Assembly: GCA_014859165.1 (NCBI GenBank)
Contig: JACUUT010000003.1
Location: 1-34,997 of the forward strand
DNA length: 34,997 nt
Reading direction: 5' to 3'
DNA from: Dehalococcoidia bacterium
GTDB taxonomy: Bacteria > Chloroflexota > Dehalococcoidia > E44-bin15
Shown: positions 24,551-33,958 of the stretch, in pieces
Layout of the letters: every line of letters begins with the position of its first letter
How positions within the stretch are numbered: the first letter of the stretch is position 1
Translations under genes and position numbers: made by a program
The notes under the pieces: model-generated
The model's database searches: none
What the model was told of the DNA's origin: nothing
What the model saw: the letters and a program-made list of their open reading frames with translations, nothing else

Positions 24551-25392
24551 GGGATATTGATTCAAAAAAAATAACAGAGACAGTGGCTCGCCTGTGTCAG
24601 GAGGCGAATTTCTACTTGGGCGAGGATGTTCTGGATTCGCTGAAGCAGGTAATGGATAAAGAGGAGGCACCTTTGGGGCGTCAGGTCTTAGAGCAAATCC
24701 TGGAGAATGCCAGTATCGCGGCAAAAGAGAAAATCCCCCTGTGCCAGGACACAGGGATCACGGTGGTCTATCTGTGGCTGGGTCAGGATGCCCATATCGT
24801 TGGCGGCGACCTTTATGATGCGGTGCAGGAAGGGGTGCGCCAGGGCTACCGCCAGGGGTATCTGCGAAATTCCATAGTAACAAGGCCCTTCTCGGCAAGG
24901 GTGAACACCAATGATAACACCCCTGCTATGATTCATGCGGAGATAGTGAGCGGCGATAATCTGCGCATTGTGGTTATGCCCAAAGGAGAGGGTAGCGAGA
25001 ACACGAGCCGCCTCACCATGCTCAACCCCGCCGATGGTCGCCAGGGTGTCATCGACTTCGTAGTCAGGACTGTGGAAGAGGCGGGAAGCGACCCCTGCCC
25101 TCCAGTCATTGTCGGCTTGGGGATTGGGGGAACAACAGGAAGGGTGATGATACTGGCAAAGATGGCGCTTCTGCGCAAGGTGGGGGAGCCCAATCCTGAC
25201 CCTGAGGTAGCAGAGCTGGAGAGGGAGATACTGGAAAGGGTAAATAGACTGGGCATTGGGCCGCAGGGTTTTGGCGGAAGTACCACTGCCCTGGCGGTGC
25301 ACGCCGCGGTCATTCCCTGCCATATGAGTGCCCTCCCGGTAGCCGTCAATATGCAATGCCACGCCGCCCGCTATAAGGAGGCAGTGCTTTAA
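24547..25392 (+). CDS. Class I fumarase, alpha subunit
   Basis: This 281-residue N-terminal half of an iron-sulfur fumarate hydratase has the three expected cluster cysteines: PLCQDTG (Cys66), [14 protein letters not shown] and NMQCHAARY. The blocks [42 protein letters not shown] and [14 protein letters not shown] are also present. These enzymes are oxygen-sensitive and common in anaerobes. L(+)-tartrate dehydratase is a close relative, but placement after malate dehydrogenase favours fumarase. GTG start overlaps the mdh stop, so translation is coupled. Confidence 0.92.
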   Translation: MRDIDSKKITETVARLCQEANFYLGEDVLDSLKQVMDKEEAPLGRQVLEQILENASIAAKEKIPLCQDTGITVVYLWLGQDAHIVGGDLYDAVQEGVRQGYRQGYLRNSIVTRPFSARVNTNDNTPAMIHAEIVSGDNLRIVVMPKGEGSENTSRLTMLNPADGRQGVIDFVVRTVEEAGSDPCPPVIVGLGIGGTTGRVMILAKMALLRKVGEPNPDPEVAELEREILERVNRLGIGPQGFGGSTTALAVHAAVIPCHMSALPVAVNMQCHAARYKEAVL

Positions 25393-25407
25393 AAATATCT
25401 TATTGAA

Positions 25408-25959
25408 ATGGATATTATATCGCCTTTCGATCCCCAGGTAATAGAAAAGCTTAGGGCTGGAGACCAGGTCTCCATCACGGGGGTCATCTATACTGCCCGC
25501 GACGCTGCCCATAGAAGGCTCGTCGAGGCCATGGACTGCGGTGAGGAATTGCCCTTCGATATTCATGGTCAGACCATTTACTACACGGCTCCCTCCACTG
25601 CCAAGCCTGGGCAGGTTATTGGCGCCGCAGGACCCACCACCAGCGGGCGGATGGATGCCTACTCGCCTCGCCTCATCGCCGCAGGGCTCAAGGGGATGAT
25701 CGGAAAGGGATCACGCTCCAGGGAAGTGAAGGATGCGATCAAGAAACATAAAGCCATTTACTTCGCCGCTATCGGAGGGGCTGGGGCACTGATCGCCAGA
25801 TCGATAAAGAATGCTGAGGTGGTGGGCTACAAGGATTTGGGGGCGGAGGCAATCATGCGCCTTGAGGTGGAGAACTTCCACGCCATCGTCATAAACGATG
25901 CCCACGGAGGGGATTTATTCGAGGAAGGGATGGCTAAGTACCAAAAGGAATTAAAATGA
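25408..25959 (+). CDS. Class I fumarase, beta subunit
   Basis: This 183-residue partner of the preceding alpha subunit has FDPQVIEKLRAGDQVSITG, YTARDAAHRRL, IYYTAPSTAKPGQVIGAAG, PTTSGRMDAY, MIGKGSRS and VVGYKDLGAEAIMRLEV, all typical. It starts 15 bases after the alpha stop without a strong ribosome binding site. Its stop overlaps the hdrC start (ATGA), which ties the dicarboxylate genes directly to the Hdr genes. Confidence 0.92.
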   Translation: MDIISPFDPQVIEKLRAGDQVSITGVIYTARDAAHRRLVEAMDCGEELPFDIHGQTIYYTAPSTAKPGQVIGAAGPTTSGRMDAYSPRLIAAGLKGMIGKGSRSREVKDAIKKHKAIYFAAIGGAGALIARSIKNAEVVGYKDLGAEAIMRLEVENFHAIVINDAHGGDLFEEGMAKYQKELK

Positions 25960-26363
25960 GGGTTGAGATTTCAACTAAGAGGATATACAGCGACTTTGTT
26001 AAAAAGGTTGAGGAGATAAACGGGCAAACCCTCCCCCCCTGCTATCAATGCGGCAAGTGCTCGGCGGGATGTCCCATGTCCTTCGCCATGGAGTTGCTTC
26101 CCAATCAGATCATCCGCCTGGTGCAACTGGGGCTGGAGGAGGATATCGCCAAATCAAACACCATCTGGATATGCGCCTCCTGCATCACCTGTTCCCTTCG
26201 CTGCCCGAGGGGGGTGGACCTGGCAAGGGTAATGGAGGCATTAAGGCTTATCACCATGAGGAAAAATATCGATCATGTGAAAATATCGGAGATTCCCCAA
26301 GAAACCATCGCTGAACTCCCTCAGCTCGCCATGGTGGGTGGCTTCAGGAAGCTCACCGCTTGA
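25956..26363 (+). CDS. hdrC: Heterodisulfide reductase subunit C-like iron-sulfur protein
   Basis: This 135-residue electron carrier has two [4Fe-4S] sites: C29, C32, C35, C39 (CYQCGKCSAGCP) and C73, C76, C79, C83 (CASCITCSLRCPRG). In HdrABC complexes HdrC passes electrons from HdrA to the active-site subunit HdrB. Length is within the family range. It overlaps the fumarase beta stop by four bases, and hdrB follows after nine bases. Confidence 0.93.
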   Translation: MRVEISTKRIYSDFVKKVEEINGQTLPPCYQCGKCSAGCPMSFAMELLPNQIIRLVQLGLEEDIAKSNTIWICASCITCSLRCPRGVDLARVMEALRLITMRKNIDHVKISEIPQETIAELPQLAMVGGFRKLTA

Positions 26364-26372
26364 GGAGAAAGG

Positions 26373-27254
26373 ATGAACCTGAGTTATTATCCGGGATGCA
26401 CCTTAAAAACCAAGGCCAAAAACCTGGAGGATTCCGCCGTGGCTTCGATGGCAGCCCTGGGGGTCAATCTGGTGGAGCTACCACGGTGGAACTGCTGCGG
26501 GACGGTATATTCCTTTGCCGAGGATGAAGAGTTGCATCAGCTAGCCCCAGTTCGCAATCTCATTCGGGTAAAGGAGGTGGAGAGTAACAAGGTCGTAACC
26601 ATATGCTCCTTTTGCTATAACACATTAAAAAGAGCTAACCTGCTGATAACAAATGACCCGGAAAAGAGGAATACCCTCAATACCTTCATGGAAGAAGAGA
26701 TAGATTATAACGGTGAGGTCGAGGTAGTTCACCTTCTTGAGGTATTGAGGGATGAAGTAGGGTGGCAAAGCATCTCTCAGAAGGTGCAGCTCCCCCTCAA
26801 AGGGCTGAAGGTCGCTCCCTATTATGGCTGCACCCTGCTTCGACCGCAAGCGGTAGCCATTGACAATGTGGAAAGACCCACCATAATGCATGACTTGCTT
26901 CAAGCCCTGGGGGCTGAGGTGGTGGACTTCCCCTTTGCCACCGAATGCTGTGGCTCTTATCAAATATTGAGCAACCCGGATTTCGTTTCACATTGCGTCT
27001 GGGATATATTGAGCTCAGCGCTAAGATGGGGGGCTGAGGCCGTGGCCCTTAGCTGCCCCATGTGCGATTTCAACCTTGGTCAAAAGCAGAAAGAGCTGAG
27101 GCAAACACATAGCGGATTTAAGGGGATACCGATCCTCTACTTTACCCAGCTTCTCGCCCTTTCGCTGGGACTGGATCCTGAGGTGTGCCGCTTCGAGCTG
27201 AACTATGTAGACCCTCGTCCTCTTCTGGAAAGCAAGGGATTATTGAGGCAATAG
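26373..27254 (+). CDS. hdrB: Heterodisulfide reductase subunit B-like protein, both CCG motifs complete
   Basis: This 293-residue catalytic-type subunit has two full cysteine-rich (CCG) motifs: C9, C41-C42, C78, C81 and C153, C192-C193, C228, C231. Each is C-x(31-38)-CC-x(34-35)-C-x2-C, the pattern that binds the noncubane [4Fe-4S] clusters cleaving heterodisulfide in methanogens. Bacteria of this kind should lack coenzyme M and B, so the natural acceptor is unknown. GAGGAG precedes the ATG by about six bases. The location next to fumarase allows, but does not prove, a link to fumarate reduction or another disulfide. Confidence 0.93.
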   Translation: MNLSYYPGCTLKTKAKNLEDSAVASMAALGVNLVELPRWNCCGTVYSFAEDEELHQLAPVRNLIRVKEVESNKVVTICSFCYNTLKRANLLITNDPEKRNTLNTFMEEEIDYNGEVEVVHLLEVLRDEVGWQSISQKVQLPLKGLKVAPYYGCTLLRPQAVAIDNVERPTIMHDLLQALGAEVVDFPFATECCGSYQILSNPDFVSHCVWDILSSALRWGAEAVALSCPMCDFNLGQKQKELRQTHSGFKGIPILYFTQLLALSLGLDPEVCRFELNYVDPRPLLESKGLLRQ

Positions 27255-27255
27255 C

Positions 27256-28983
27256 ATGGAAAGGATCGGAGTTTTTCTCTGCCACTGTAAACTTATTCCA
27301 CCTATAGACACGGGAAGGGTTTTTGAGGCAATAGGCAATAAGCCAGGTGTAGTTTATGCTGCTGATTATGAGGAAATGTGCATGGCGCCGGGGCTGGAGC
27401 GGGTTAAGGAAGCGATAAAGGACGAAAAACTGGATGGGGTGGTGCTCACCAGTTGCTCCCCGGCTCTTTATGAGGAGACCTTTCGCCATATTGTAACCTC
27501 CGCCGGCTTGGAAGGCTATCAGATGGTAGTCGCCGAGCTCAAGGGCCAGGATGGCGCCAAAGAGGCTACGCAGAGAGCTATCGAGGCTATCGAAAGTGCT
27601 CTAGAGAGGCTGCGGATGAGCCGGCCCACTGTCTCCTCTAGGGTTCCGATCACTAAGAGAGCTCTCGTAATCGGCGGCGGTATCGCCGGAATTCAGGCAT
27701 CGTTGGATATCGCTGATGCTGGCTACGAGGTTATTTTAGTGGAGAAGACCCCCAGCATCGGCGGGCGCATGATCCAGCTTTCGGAGACTTTCCCCACGCT
27801 TGATTGCCCTCAGTGCATCGAGACACCAAAGATGACGGACACCGGTCAGCACCCGAACATAAAGATATTGGCTTATAGCGAGGTGGAGGGGGTCTCGGGA
27901 AACATTGGAAAGTTTAAGGTTAAGATACGACGAAAGGCAGCCTATGTCGATTGGGACAAGTGCAACGGATGTGGGATCTGCCAGGAGAGATGTGCTACCA
28001 AGGCTCTTGCTGAATTTCAACAATATTTGGACTTGCCGGGGAAAATCGCCCATCGAAAGGCAATATATATCCCCTTCGCTCAAGCTGTCCCCATGAGACC
28101 TGTTATCGATAGGGAACACTGCCGTTATTTCACCAAGGGGAAGTGTGGGCTATGCGAGATGGCATGCCCCGTGGGGGCTATCGATTTCTCTCAGCAAGAT
28201 AGCTTCGTGGAAATAGAAGTCGGCGCAATCATTGTAGCTACGGGTTTTGACCTCATGCCCAAGAGCGAGATCGCAGAATTCGAAGAAGACCCTGATATCA
28301 TCGATGGGCTTGAGTTCGAGCGGCTCCTTTGTCCCGCAGGCCCCACTGCAGGCAAGGTCATAAGGCCATCCGATGGCAGGGAGCCAAAAGAGGTGGTATT
28401 CATCTCCTGTTGTGGCTCCCGCGACCCGGAGCATGGCGTCCCCTACTGCTCCAGGGTGTGCTGCATGTACCTGGTCAAGCATGCCCTCCTCTATAAGCAC
28501 GCTGTCCCCGATGGTCAAGCCTATATATTCTATATGGACATCCGAACCACAGGCAAGGGCTACGAGGAGTTCATCCAGAGAGCAGTGGAGGAGGATAAAG
28601 TCCTCTATCTCAGGGGCAGGGTGTCCAAGGTTTTCAGAGATGGCGACAAGATCAAGGTCTGGGGGTCAGATACACTGACAGGGAAAAGGGTGGAGATAGC
28701 TTGTGATCTTGCGGTCCTGGGCATGGCGATGCTGCCCAGTGAGGGATCCAAAGAGCTTGCGGTGAAACTGAGCATCGCCACCGATGAATATGGGTTTATG
28801 ACCGAGCTTCATCCCAAGCTTTGCCCCCTGGAGAGCACGGTTCCTGGGATTTACCTCGCCGGCTGCTGTCAGGGCCCAAAGGATATCCCGGACGCGGTGG
28901 CTCAGGGAGGCGGGGCGGCGAGCAAGCTTCTCTCACTATTCAGTCAAGATGAAGTGATATTGGAGGAGGCAGCAGTAAGTTAA
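27256..28983 (+). CDS. hdrA: HdrA-like flavoprotein 1, short form
   Basis: This 575-residue FAD iron-sulfur protein is of the HdrA family, the bifurcating core of HdrABC. An N-terminal domain (1-130) begins VFLCHCKL; the usual CHCG is altered to CHCK. Then come the FAD-binding VIGGGIAGIQ (about 137), the conserved TFPTLDCPQC pair, an inserted two-cluster ferredoxin domain (from C236, and from C289 to about 308), and the HdrA cluster cysteines C385/C386, C398, C402, C403 (ISCCGSRD, YCSRVCC). It stops at about the end of the reductase domain and lacks the C-terminal ferredoxin domain that full HdrA has. It starts one base after the hdrB stop; its stop overlaps the next start (TAATG). Confidence 0.92.
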   Translation: MERIGVFLCHCKLIPPIDTGRVFEAIGNKPGVVYAADYEEMCMAPGLERVKEAIKDEKLDGVVLTSCSPALYEETFRHIVTSAGLEGYQMVVAELKGQDGAKEATQRAIEAIESALERLRMSRPTVSSRVPITKRALVIGGGIAGIQASLDIADAGYEVILVEKTPSIGGRMIQLSETFPTLDCPQCIETPKMTDTGQHPNIKILAYSEVEGVSGNIGKFKVKIRRKAAYVDWDKCNGCGICQERCATKALAEFQQYLDLPGKIAHRKAIYIPFAQAVPMRPVIDREHCRYFTKGKCGLCEMACPVGAIDFSQQDSFVEIEVGAIIVATGFDLMPKSEIAEFEEDPDIIDGLEFERLLCPAGPTAGKVIRPSDGREPKEVVFISCCGSRDPEHGVPYCSRVCCMYLVKHALLYKHAVPDGQAYIFYMDIRTTGKGYEEFIQRAVEEDKVLYLRGRVSKVFRDGDKIKVWGSDTLTGKRVEIACDLAVLGMAMLPSEGSKELAVKLSIATDEYGFMTELHPKLCPLESTVPGIYLAGCCQGPKDIPDAVAQGGGAASKLLSLFSQDEVILEEAAVS

Positions 28984-30941
28984 TGCTGAAAAGGATTGGC
29001 GTTTTTATTTGCCACTGCGGCTTGAATATCGCAGGAACGGTAGACGTGAAGCGAGTTGTGGAGACAATAAAGGATTATCCCGGTGTGGTCCACGCTGAGA
29101 GCTATATCTATATGTGCTCCGACCCCGGGCAGGACCTGGTGAGGAGAGCGATAAGGGAAAAAGGGCTTGATGGCGTTGTGATGGCCAATTGCTCCCCCTC
29201 GATGCATGAGAAGACCTTCCGCAATGTAGTGGCCAAAGAGGGGCTGAACCCCTATTTCTGCGAAGTAGCCAACATTAGGGAGCATTGCAGTTGGCCCCAC
29301 GAACACGAGAAAGAGCTAGCTACTAAGAAGGCGCTCCTCATTATTGAGACCACAATTGAGAAGCTAAAGCGAAATATGGAGCTAACACCCATGGTTGTCC
29401 CCCTTCACAAGAGGGCACTAGTGATCGGGGGAGGGATCGCCGGGATGCAGGCAGCCCTTGATATTGCCAGTGCTGGCTATGAGGTAATCATAGTGGAAAA
29501 ATTGCCCACTATAGGAGGGCATGCTATACAGCTAGCGGGGACCTTCCCCACGCTTAATCGTGTGCCGTGCCTTATGGCTCCCAGGATGGCGGAGATCGCC
29601 TCCCATCCTAAAATAAAGCTCTACACCTGTGCAGAGGTGGAGGATATCTCAGGCTATGTGGGCAATTTCGCAGTAAAGATCAAAACAAAGCCTTCCTACA
29701 TCAATGAAGAGAGATGCAATAATTGTGAGCTTTGCCTGGGTGAATGCCCCGTCACCTTGCCCGCTGAATTTGACCGCGGGCTCTCCCAGCGAAAAGCCAT
29801 CTACCTCACACCCAGAGAGGCGATCCCCCAGAAGCTTTTGATCGACCCGGGGAGCTGCCTGCACTTCAACGGGAATGAGTGCCATGCCTGTGAGGAGATT
29901 TGCCCCACTAAAGCCATCGATTTCCTCCAGCAAGAAACCATCGCCGAGGAGGTGGTGGGGGCCATAGTTGTGGCTACCGGGTATGAGATCTGGGACAAAA
30001 TGAATGTCCCAGAATATGCCTCGGACCCCGATGTCATCGATGGGCTCCAGTTTGAGAGGATACTTTCTCCCTCCGGTCCCACCGGAGGCGAGATCCGTAG
30101 ACCCTCCGATGGCAAGGTTCCCAAGGAGGTGGTGTTCATCTCCTGCGTCGGCTCCCGCGACCCGGAGCATGGCTTCACCTATTGCTCGAGGGTCTGTTGC
30201 ATGTATATTGCTAAGCAAGCGGTGCTCTATAGCAGGACTGTCCCTGAAGGACAGGCCTATGTCTTCTATATGGATATCCGATCCGACTCCAAAGGCTATG
30301 AGGAGTTCGTCAAGAGGGCGGTGGAGGAGGAGCGGGTGCTATATCTGAGAGGGAGGGTGTCCAAGGTCTTTCGGGATGGAGACAAGATCAAGGTTTGGGG
30401 CTCTGATACCCTCAGCGGCAAAAGCATTGAAATCGCTGCCGACCTTGTAATCCTGGCCACAGCTATGACGCCGAGCGAGGGCGCTAAGGAGCTGGCAAGG
30501 AAACTGAATGTTACCGTTGACGCACTGGGCTTCTTGACCGAGGCCCATCCCAAGCTCAGGCCGGTGGAAACGCTGACCACCGGCATCTATCTAGCGGGCA
30601 CCGCCCAGTGGCCCAGGGACATCCCGGATACCATCTCCTCATCCAGCGGAGCAGCCAGCAAAGTAATCTCCCTTTTCTCTAGGAAGGAGCTGCTTCATGA
30701 GCCTACAGTAGCCTGGCCCGATGAGGAGGTTTGCAGCGGGTGTGGGATTTGCGCCTCCATCTGCGCCTATCACGCTATAGAGATCGACCCCAAAAGGAGG
30801 GTGGCCAGGGTCAATGAGGCGGTCTGTGAAGGCTGCGGCGCCTGCATCGCAGCCTGCCCCTCAGGGGCGATGCGACAGAAGAACTGGACTGCCATGCAGT
30901 TTTTTGAGATGCTCGATGTGGCTACAGGAGCTTATGTATAA
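28983..30941 (+). CDS. hdrA: HdrA-like flavoprotein 2, full-length form
   Basis: This 652-residue HdrA has all domains. VFICHCGLN opens the N-terminal domain and YMCSDPGQ is retained. VIGGGIAGMQ binds FAD, an internal ferredoxin domain is present (ERCNNCELCLGECP, and CHACEEICP), the cluster cysteines are C388, C401, C405, C406 (ISCVGSRD, YCSRVCC), and a C-terminal 2x[4Fe-4S] domain starts at C584 (CSGCGICASICA, CEGCGACIAACP). In the loop after FAD binding it reads TFPTLNRVPC where HdrA1 has TFPTLDCPQC, so one conserved Cys is lost. It overlaps hdrA1 by one base and is followed at once by hdrA3, implying stoichiometric synthesis. Confidence 0.93.
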   Translation: MLKRIGVFICHCGLNIAGTVDVKRVVETIKDYPGVVHAESYIYMCSDPGQDLVRRAIREKGLDGVVMANCSPSMHEKTFRNVVAKEGLNPYFCEVANIREHCSWPHEHEKELATKKALLIIETTIEKLKRNMELTPMVVPLHKRALVIGGGIAGMQAALDIASAGYEVIIVEKLPTIGGHAIQLAGTFPTLNRVPCLMAPRMAEIASHPKIKLYTCAEVEDISGYVGNFAVKIKTKPSYINEERCNNCELCLGECPVTLPAEFDRGLSQRKAIYLTPREAIPQKLLIDPGSCLHFNGNECHACEEICPTKAIDFLQQETIAEEVVGAIVVATGYEIWDKMNVPEYASDPDVIDGLQFERILSPSGPTGGEIRRPSDGKVPKEVVFISCVGSRDPEHGFTYCSRVCCMYIAKQAVLYSRTVPEGQAYVFYMDIRSDSKGYEEFVKRAVEEERVLYLRGRVSKVFRDGDKIKVWGSDTLSGKSIEIAADLVILATAMTPSEGAKELARKLNVTVDALGFLTEAHPKLRPVETLTTGIYLAGTAQWPRDIPDTISSSSGAASKVISLFSRKELLHEPTVAWPDEEVCSGCGICASICAYHAIEIDPKRRVARVNEAVCEGCGACIAACPSGAMRQKNWTAMQFFEMLDVATGAYV

Positions 30942-33900
30942 ATGGTAGGAGCGGTGCTCGTTATCGGCTCCGGGATCGGGGGGATGAAATGCTCCCTGGA
31001 GCTTGCTGAATCCGGGTTCAAGGTCTATCTTTCGGACCAAAGCCCATTTATCGGAGGCACGCTCACCCAACTGGATAAGTGGTTCCCCGATAATCACTGC
31101 GGGATGTGCAAAATACTTCCCGTCTTCTCCAGGGATGAATCCTCCCAATTTTGCCTCCGCCGCGGGCTCTTTCACCCCAATATCGAGCTTTTGCCCCTTT
31201 CCACGGCGGAGAAGGTAGAGGGTGAGGCTGGCGATTTCTTGGTCACCCTGAGAATCAAGCCCCGAGGGGTGAAGGAGGAGCTTTGTATCGGCTGCGACCT
31301 TTGCGCCCAGTCTTGCCCTGTGGCGGTAGCCAGCGAGTTTAACGAGGGGCTGGAAAATCGCAAGGCGATCTACCTTCGCAATCCCCTGGCACTGTCCAGT
31401 GGCTACAGTATCGATTGGGATTCTTGCACCAAATGCGGAGCCTGTGTGGAGAAGTGCCCCACCGCTGCCATAGACCTCTCCCCGCAAGATGAAGCGAGGC
31501 AGCTTGAGGTAGGGGCCATAGTGTTGAGCACAGGTTTTGAGGAATTCGATCCTCGATCCTGGACTCAGTATGGCTATAAACGCTATCCCAATGTGATAAC
31601 CAGCATCCAGTTGGAGCGGATGCTTAGCGCCAGCGGTCCAACAGAGGGAGAAATCCTTCGCCCTTCCGATGGCCAGCCTCCCCGGTCCATAGCCTTCTTG
31701 CAATGTGTCGGCTCCAGGGTCAAGGAAAGGGATTATTGCTCCTCGGCCTGTTGCATGTATGCCCTGAAGGAAGCGATACTCGCTAAGGAGAAAGACCCTG
31801 AGCTTGATGCCGAGATCTTCTTCATGGACCTGAGAGCCTTCGGCAAAGGCTATTACCGATATTATGAACAGGCGAAAGAGGATTTTGGGACCAAATTCAC
31901 CCGCTGCCGCGTGCCCCAAATAAAGCAAGACCCAAAGACTAAAAATCTGCTCTTCAGCGCCAAAGCGGAGGACGGGCTTGAGAGGCGAGAGTTCGAGCTA
32001 GTGGTGCTTTCTGTGGGGCAAACCCCATCGCCTCGCTTTTTCGAACTGAGCGAAATTTTGGGTATAGAGCGAAACCAGTGGGGTTTCTGCAAGACCAGAG
32101 AGCTTTCCCCTGTGGCGACCTCCAGAGAGGGCATCTATGTATGTGGCTCGGCCTCCGCTCCCAAGGATATCGCCGATACCCTGGTCGAAGCTGGCGCTGC
32201 TGCATGCCAGGTTTCAATACTGCTTTCCTCCCGGCGCAGTCAGTCGTTCACCATGAAAGGCTATCCAGAAGAGTTGGATGTTCGGGAGATGGAAGCCAGG
32301 GTTGCTATTTTCCTCTGCCGCTGCGGCGAGGAGATCGCATCGGCGATAGATATGCAGAAGATGGTCGATTTCGCTAAAGGGCTGCCCGTTGTAGTTTATG
32401 TCGAAGAAATCCCCTATCTATGCCTCAAAGATGCTGTGGCCGGAATGAAAGGAAGGATAAAGGGCGAAAAAGCCAATCGAGTAGTCCTGGCGGCCTGCTC
32501 CGCCTTCGCCTACAAGAGGCTCTTTATCGATGCGATTAGAGATGTGGGGCTAAACCCCGCTCTTCTAGAGGTGGTGGATATTCGGGAGCAGCTCTCATGG
32601 ATTCATCGAGACCACAAAGAGGCAGCGACGGATAAGGGGAAGCGCCTGCTGGCAATCGCATTAGAAAAGGTTGGAGCACAAGAACCTCTGCACACCCTCC
32701 CTCAGAGGGTGGAGCCCCGGGCTCTGGTTATTGGCGGTGGCCTTGCTGGCTTGACCGCTGCCCAGTCCCTGGCGGAGCAGGGGTTTGAGGCTCATCTAGT
32801 GGAGAGAACGGCTGAATGGGGGGGGAACCTGAGACATATTTTCACCATTCTGGAAGGGGGAGAGCCCCAGGCCCTGCTCCAAGATCTCATCAAGAGGGCG
32901 GAGGAAAATCCCCTCACTCACCTTCACCAGGAAACCGAGGTCATCCAGGTCTCGGGCTATGCGGGGAACTTTGAGACCACTCTTAAGGATAGGAATGGCG
33001 CTCTTCAACCATTAAAGGTAGGTGCAATCATCGTTGCTACCGGTGGCGAGGCGTATGAACCTAAAGAGTATTGCTACGGTGAGAGCGAAAGGGTCATAAC
33101 CCAGACGGAGCTGGAAAAACAATTGGCCTCAGGCAAACTTGACCCCAGGGAGCTCAACTCTGTGGTGATGATTCAATGCGTTGGCTCGAGGGATGAAGAA
33201 CGACCCTATTGCAGCCGCATGTGCTGCTCCCAAGCACTCAAAAACGCCCTGAGTCTAAAAGAGAGGAACCCTGAGATCGATATATTCGTCCTTTATCGGG
33301 ATGTGATGAGCTATGGGTTCAAAGAGGAGTATTACACTCATGCCCGAGAAAAAGGCGTCCTTTTCGTTAACTATGATTTAGATCATAAGCCGGAGGTGAG
33401 AATGGAGGGGGAAAGGCTTGTGGTCAAGGCTACTGAGCCCATGCTGGAGGGCGTCCTGAAAATAGAGCCCGATTTATTGGTGCTGAGCACGGGAATTGTT
33501 CCCAACGATAATAAAAGGCTTGCCCAGATGCTGGGTCTGGAATTGAGCGAAGATGGGTTCTTCAAAGAGGCGGAGGTAAAGTTCCGCCCTGTGGATTTCG
33601 TGACCAATGGCATCTTTTTATGCGGGCTGGCCCACTCGCCGAGGGGAGTGGCTGAGAGCATCGTTCAGGCTCAGGCGGCGGCGCAACGGGCAGCATGTAT
33701 CCTTTCCAGGGAACGATTGGAGTCGGGGAGAATCGTCTCCGAGGTCAATGAGAGGCGTTGCAGCGGCTGTGAGCTTTGCATCTCAGTCTGTCCCTATAAT
33801 GCCCGCTTCAAAGATACAGAGAAAGGGGTGGTCGTGGTAATAGAGGCGCTTTGCCAGGGTTGCGGTGCCTGTGTCGCCATCTGCCCCAGCGGTGCGGCAA

Positions 33901-33956
33901 AGCTCAGGGGATTTACCGATAGGCAGGTTTTCTCCATGGTGGATGCTATTTTATAG
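30942..33956 (+). CDS. hdrA: HdrA-HdrA fusion flavoprotein
   Basis: This 1004-residue protein contains two HdrA modules. Module 1 starts straight at the FAD fold (VLVIGSGIGGMKC, residue 4 on) without the N-terminal domain. It has FPDNHCGMCKILP, an internal ferredoxin pair (CIGCDLCAQSCP, CTKCGACVEKCP), and QCVGSR with YCSSACCMY. Module 2 begins near 450 with VAIFLCRCGEEI, has VIGGGLAGLTAAQ near 596 and QCVGSRD with YCSRMCC, but no internal ferredoxin insert. It ends with a 2x[4Fe-4S] domain (CSGCELCISVCP about 940, CQGCGACVAICP about 972). The closest architecture I know is the BamE-type subunit of class II benzoyl-CoA reductase complexes. No bam genes are visible here. It starts directly after the previous stop. 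Confidence 0.9.
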   Translation: MVGAVLVIGSGIGGMKCSLELAESGFKVYLSDQSPFIGGTLTQLDKWFPDNHCGMCKILPVFSRDESSQFCLRRGLFHPNIELLPLSTAEKVEGEAGDFLVTLRIKPRGVKEELCIGCDLCAQSCPVAVASEFNEGLENRKAIYLRNPLALSSGYSIDWDSCTKCGACVEKCPTAAIDLSPQDEARQLEVGAIVLSTGFEEFDPRSWTQYGYKRYPNVITSIQLERMLSASGPTEGEILRPSDGQPPRSIAFLQCVGSRVKERDYCSSACCMYALKEAILAKEKDPELDAEIFFMDLRAFGKGYYRYYEQAKEDFGTKFTRCRVPQIKQDPKTKNLLFSAKAEDGLERREFELVVLSVGQTPSPRFFELSEILGIERNQWGFCKTRELSPVATSREGIYVCGSASAPKDIADTLVEAGAAACQVSILLSSRRSQSFTMKGYPEELDVREMEARVAIFLCRCGEEIASAIDMQKMVDFAKGLPVVVYVEEIPYLCLKDAVAGMKGRIKGEKANRVVLAACSAFAYKRLFIDAIRDVGLNPALLEVVDIREQLSWIHRDHKEAATDKGKRLLAIALEKVGAQEPLHTLPQRVEPRALVIGGGLAGLTAAQSLAEQGFEAHLVERTAEWGGNLRHIFTILEGGEPQALLQDLIKRAEENPLTHLHQETEVIQVSGYAGNFETTLKDRNGALQPLKVGAIIVATGGEAYEPKEYCYGESERVITQTELEKQLASGKLDPRELNSVVMIQCVGSRDEERPYCSRMCCSQALKNALSLKERNPEIDIFVLYRDVMSYGFKEEYYTHAREKGVLFVNYDLDHKPEVRMEGERLVVKATEPMLEGVLKIEPDLLVLSTGIVPNDNKRLAQMLGLELSEDGFFKEAEVKFRPVDFVTNGIFLCGLAHSPRGVAESIVQAQAAAQRAACILSRERLESGRIVSEVNERRCSGCELCISVCPYNARFKDTEKGVVVVIEALCQGCGACVAICPSGAAKLRGFTDRQVFSMVDAIL

Positions 33957-33958
33957 GG

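Noticed and set aside
30861-31928. Long open frame (355 codons) on the minus strand
   Set aside because: Antisense to hdrA genes with clear motifs; its peptide shows no family features.
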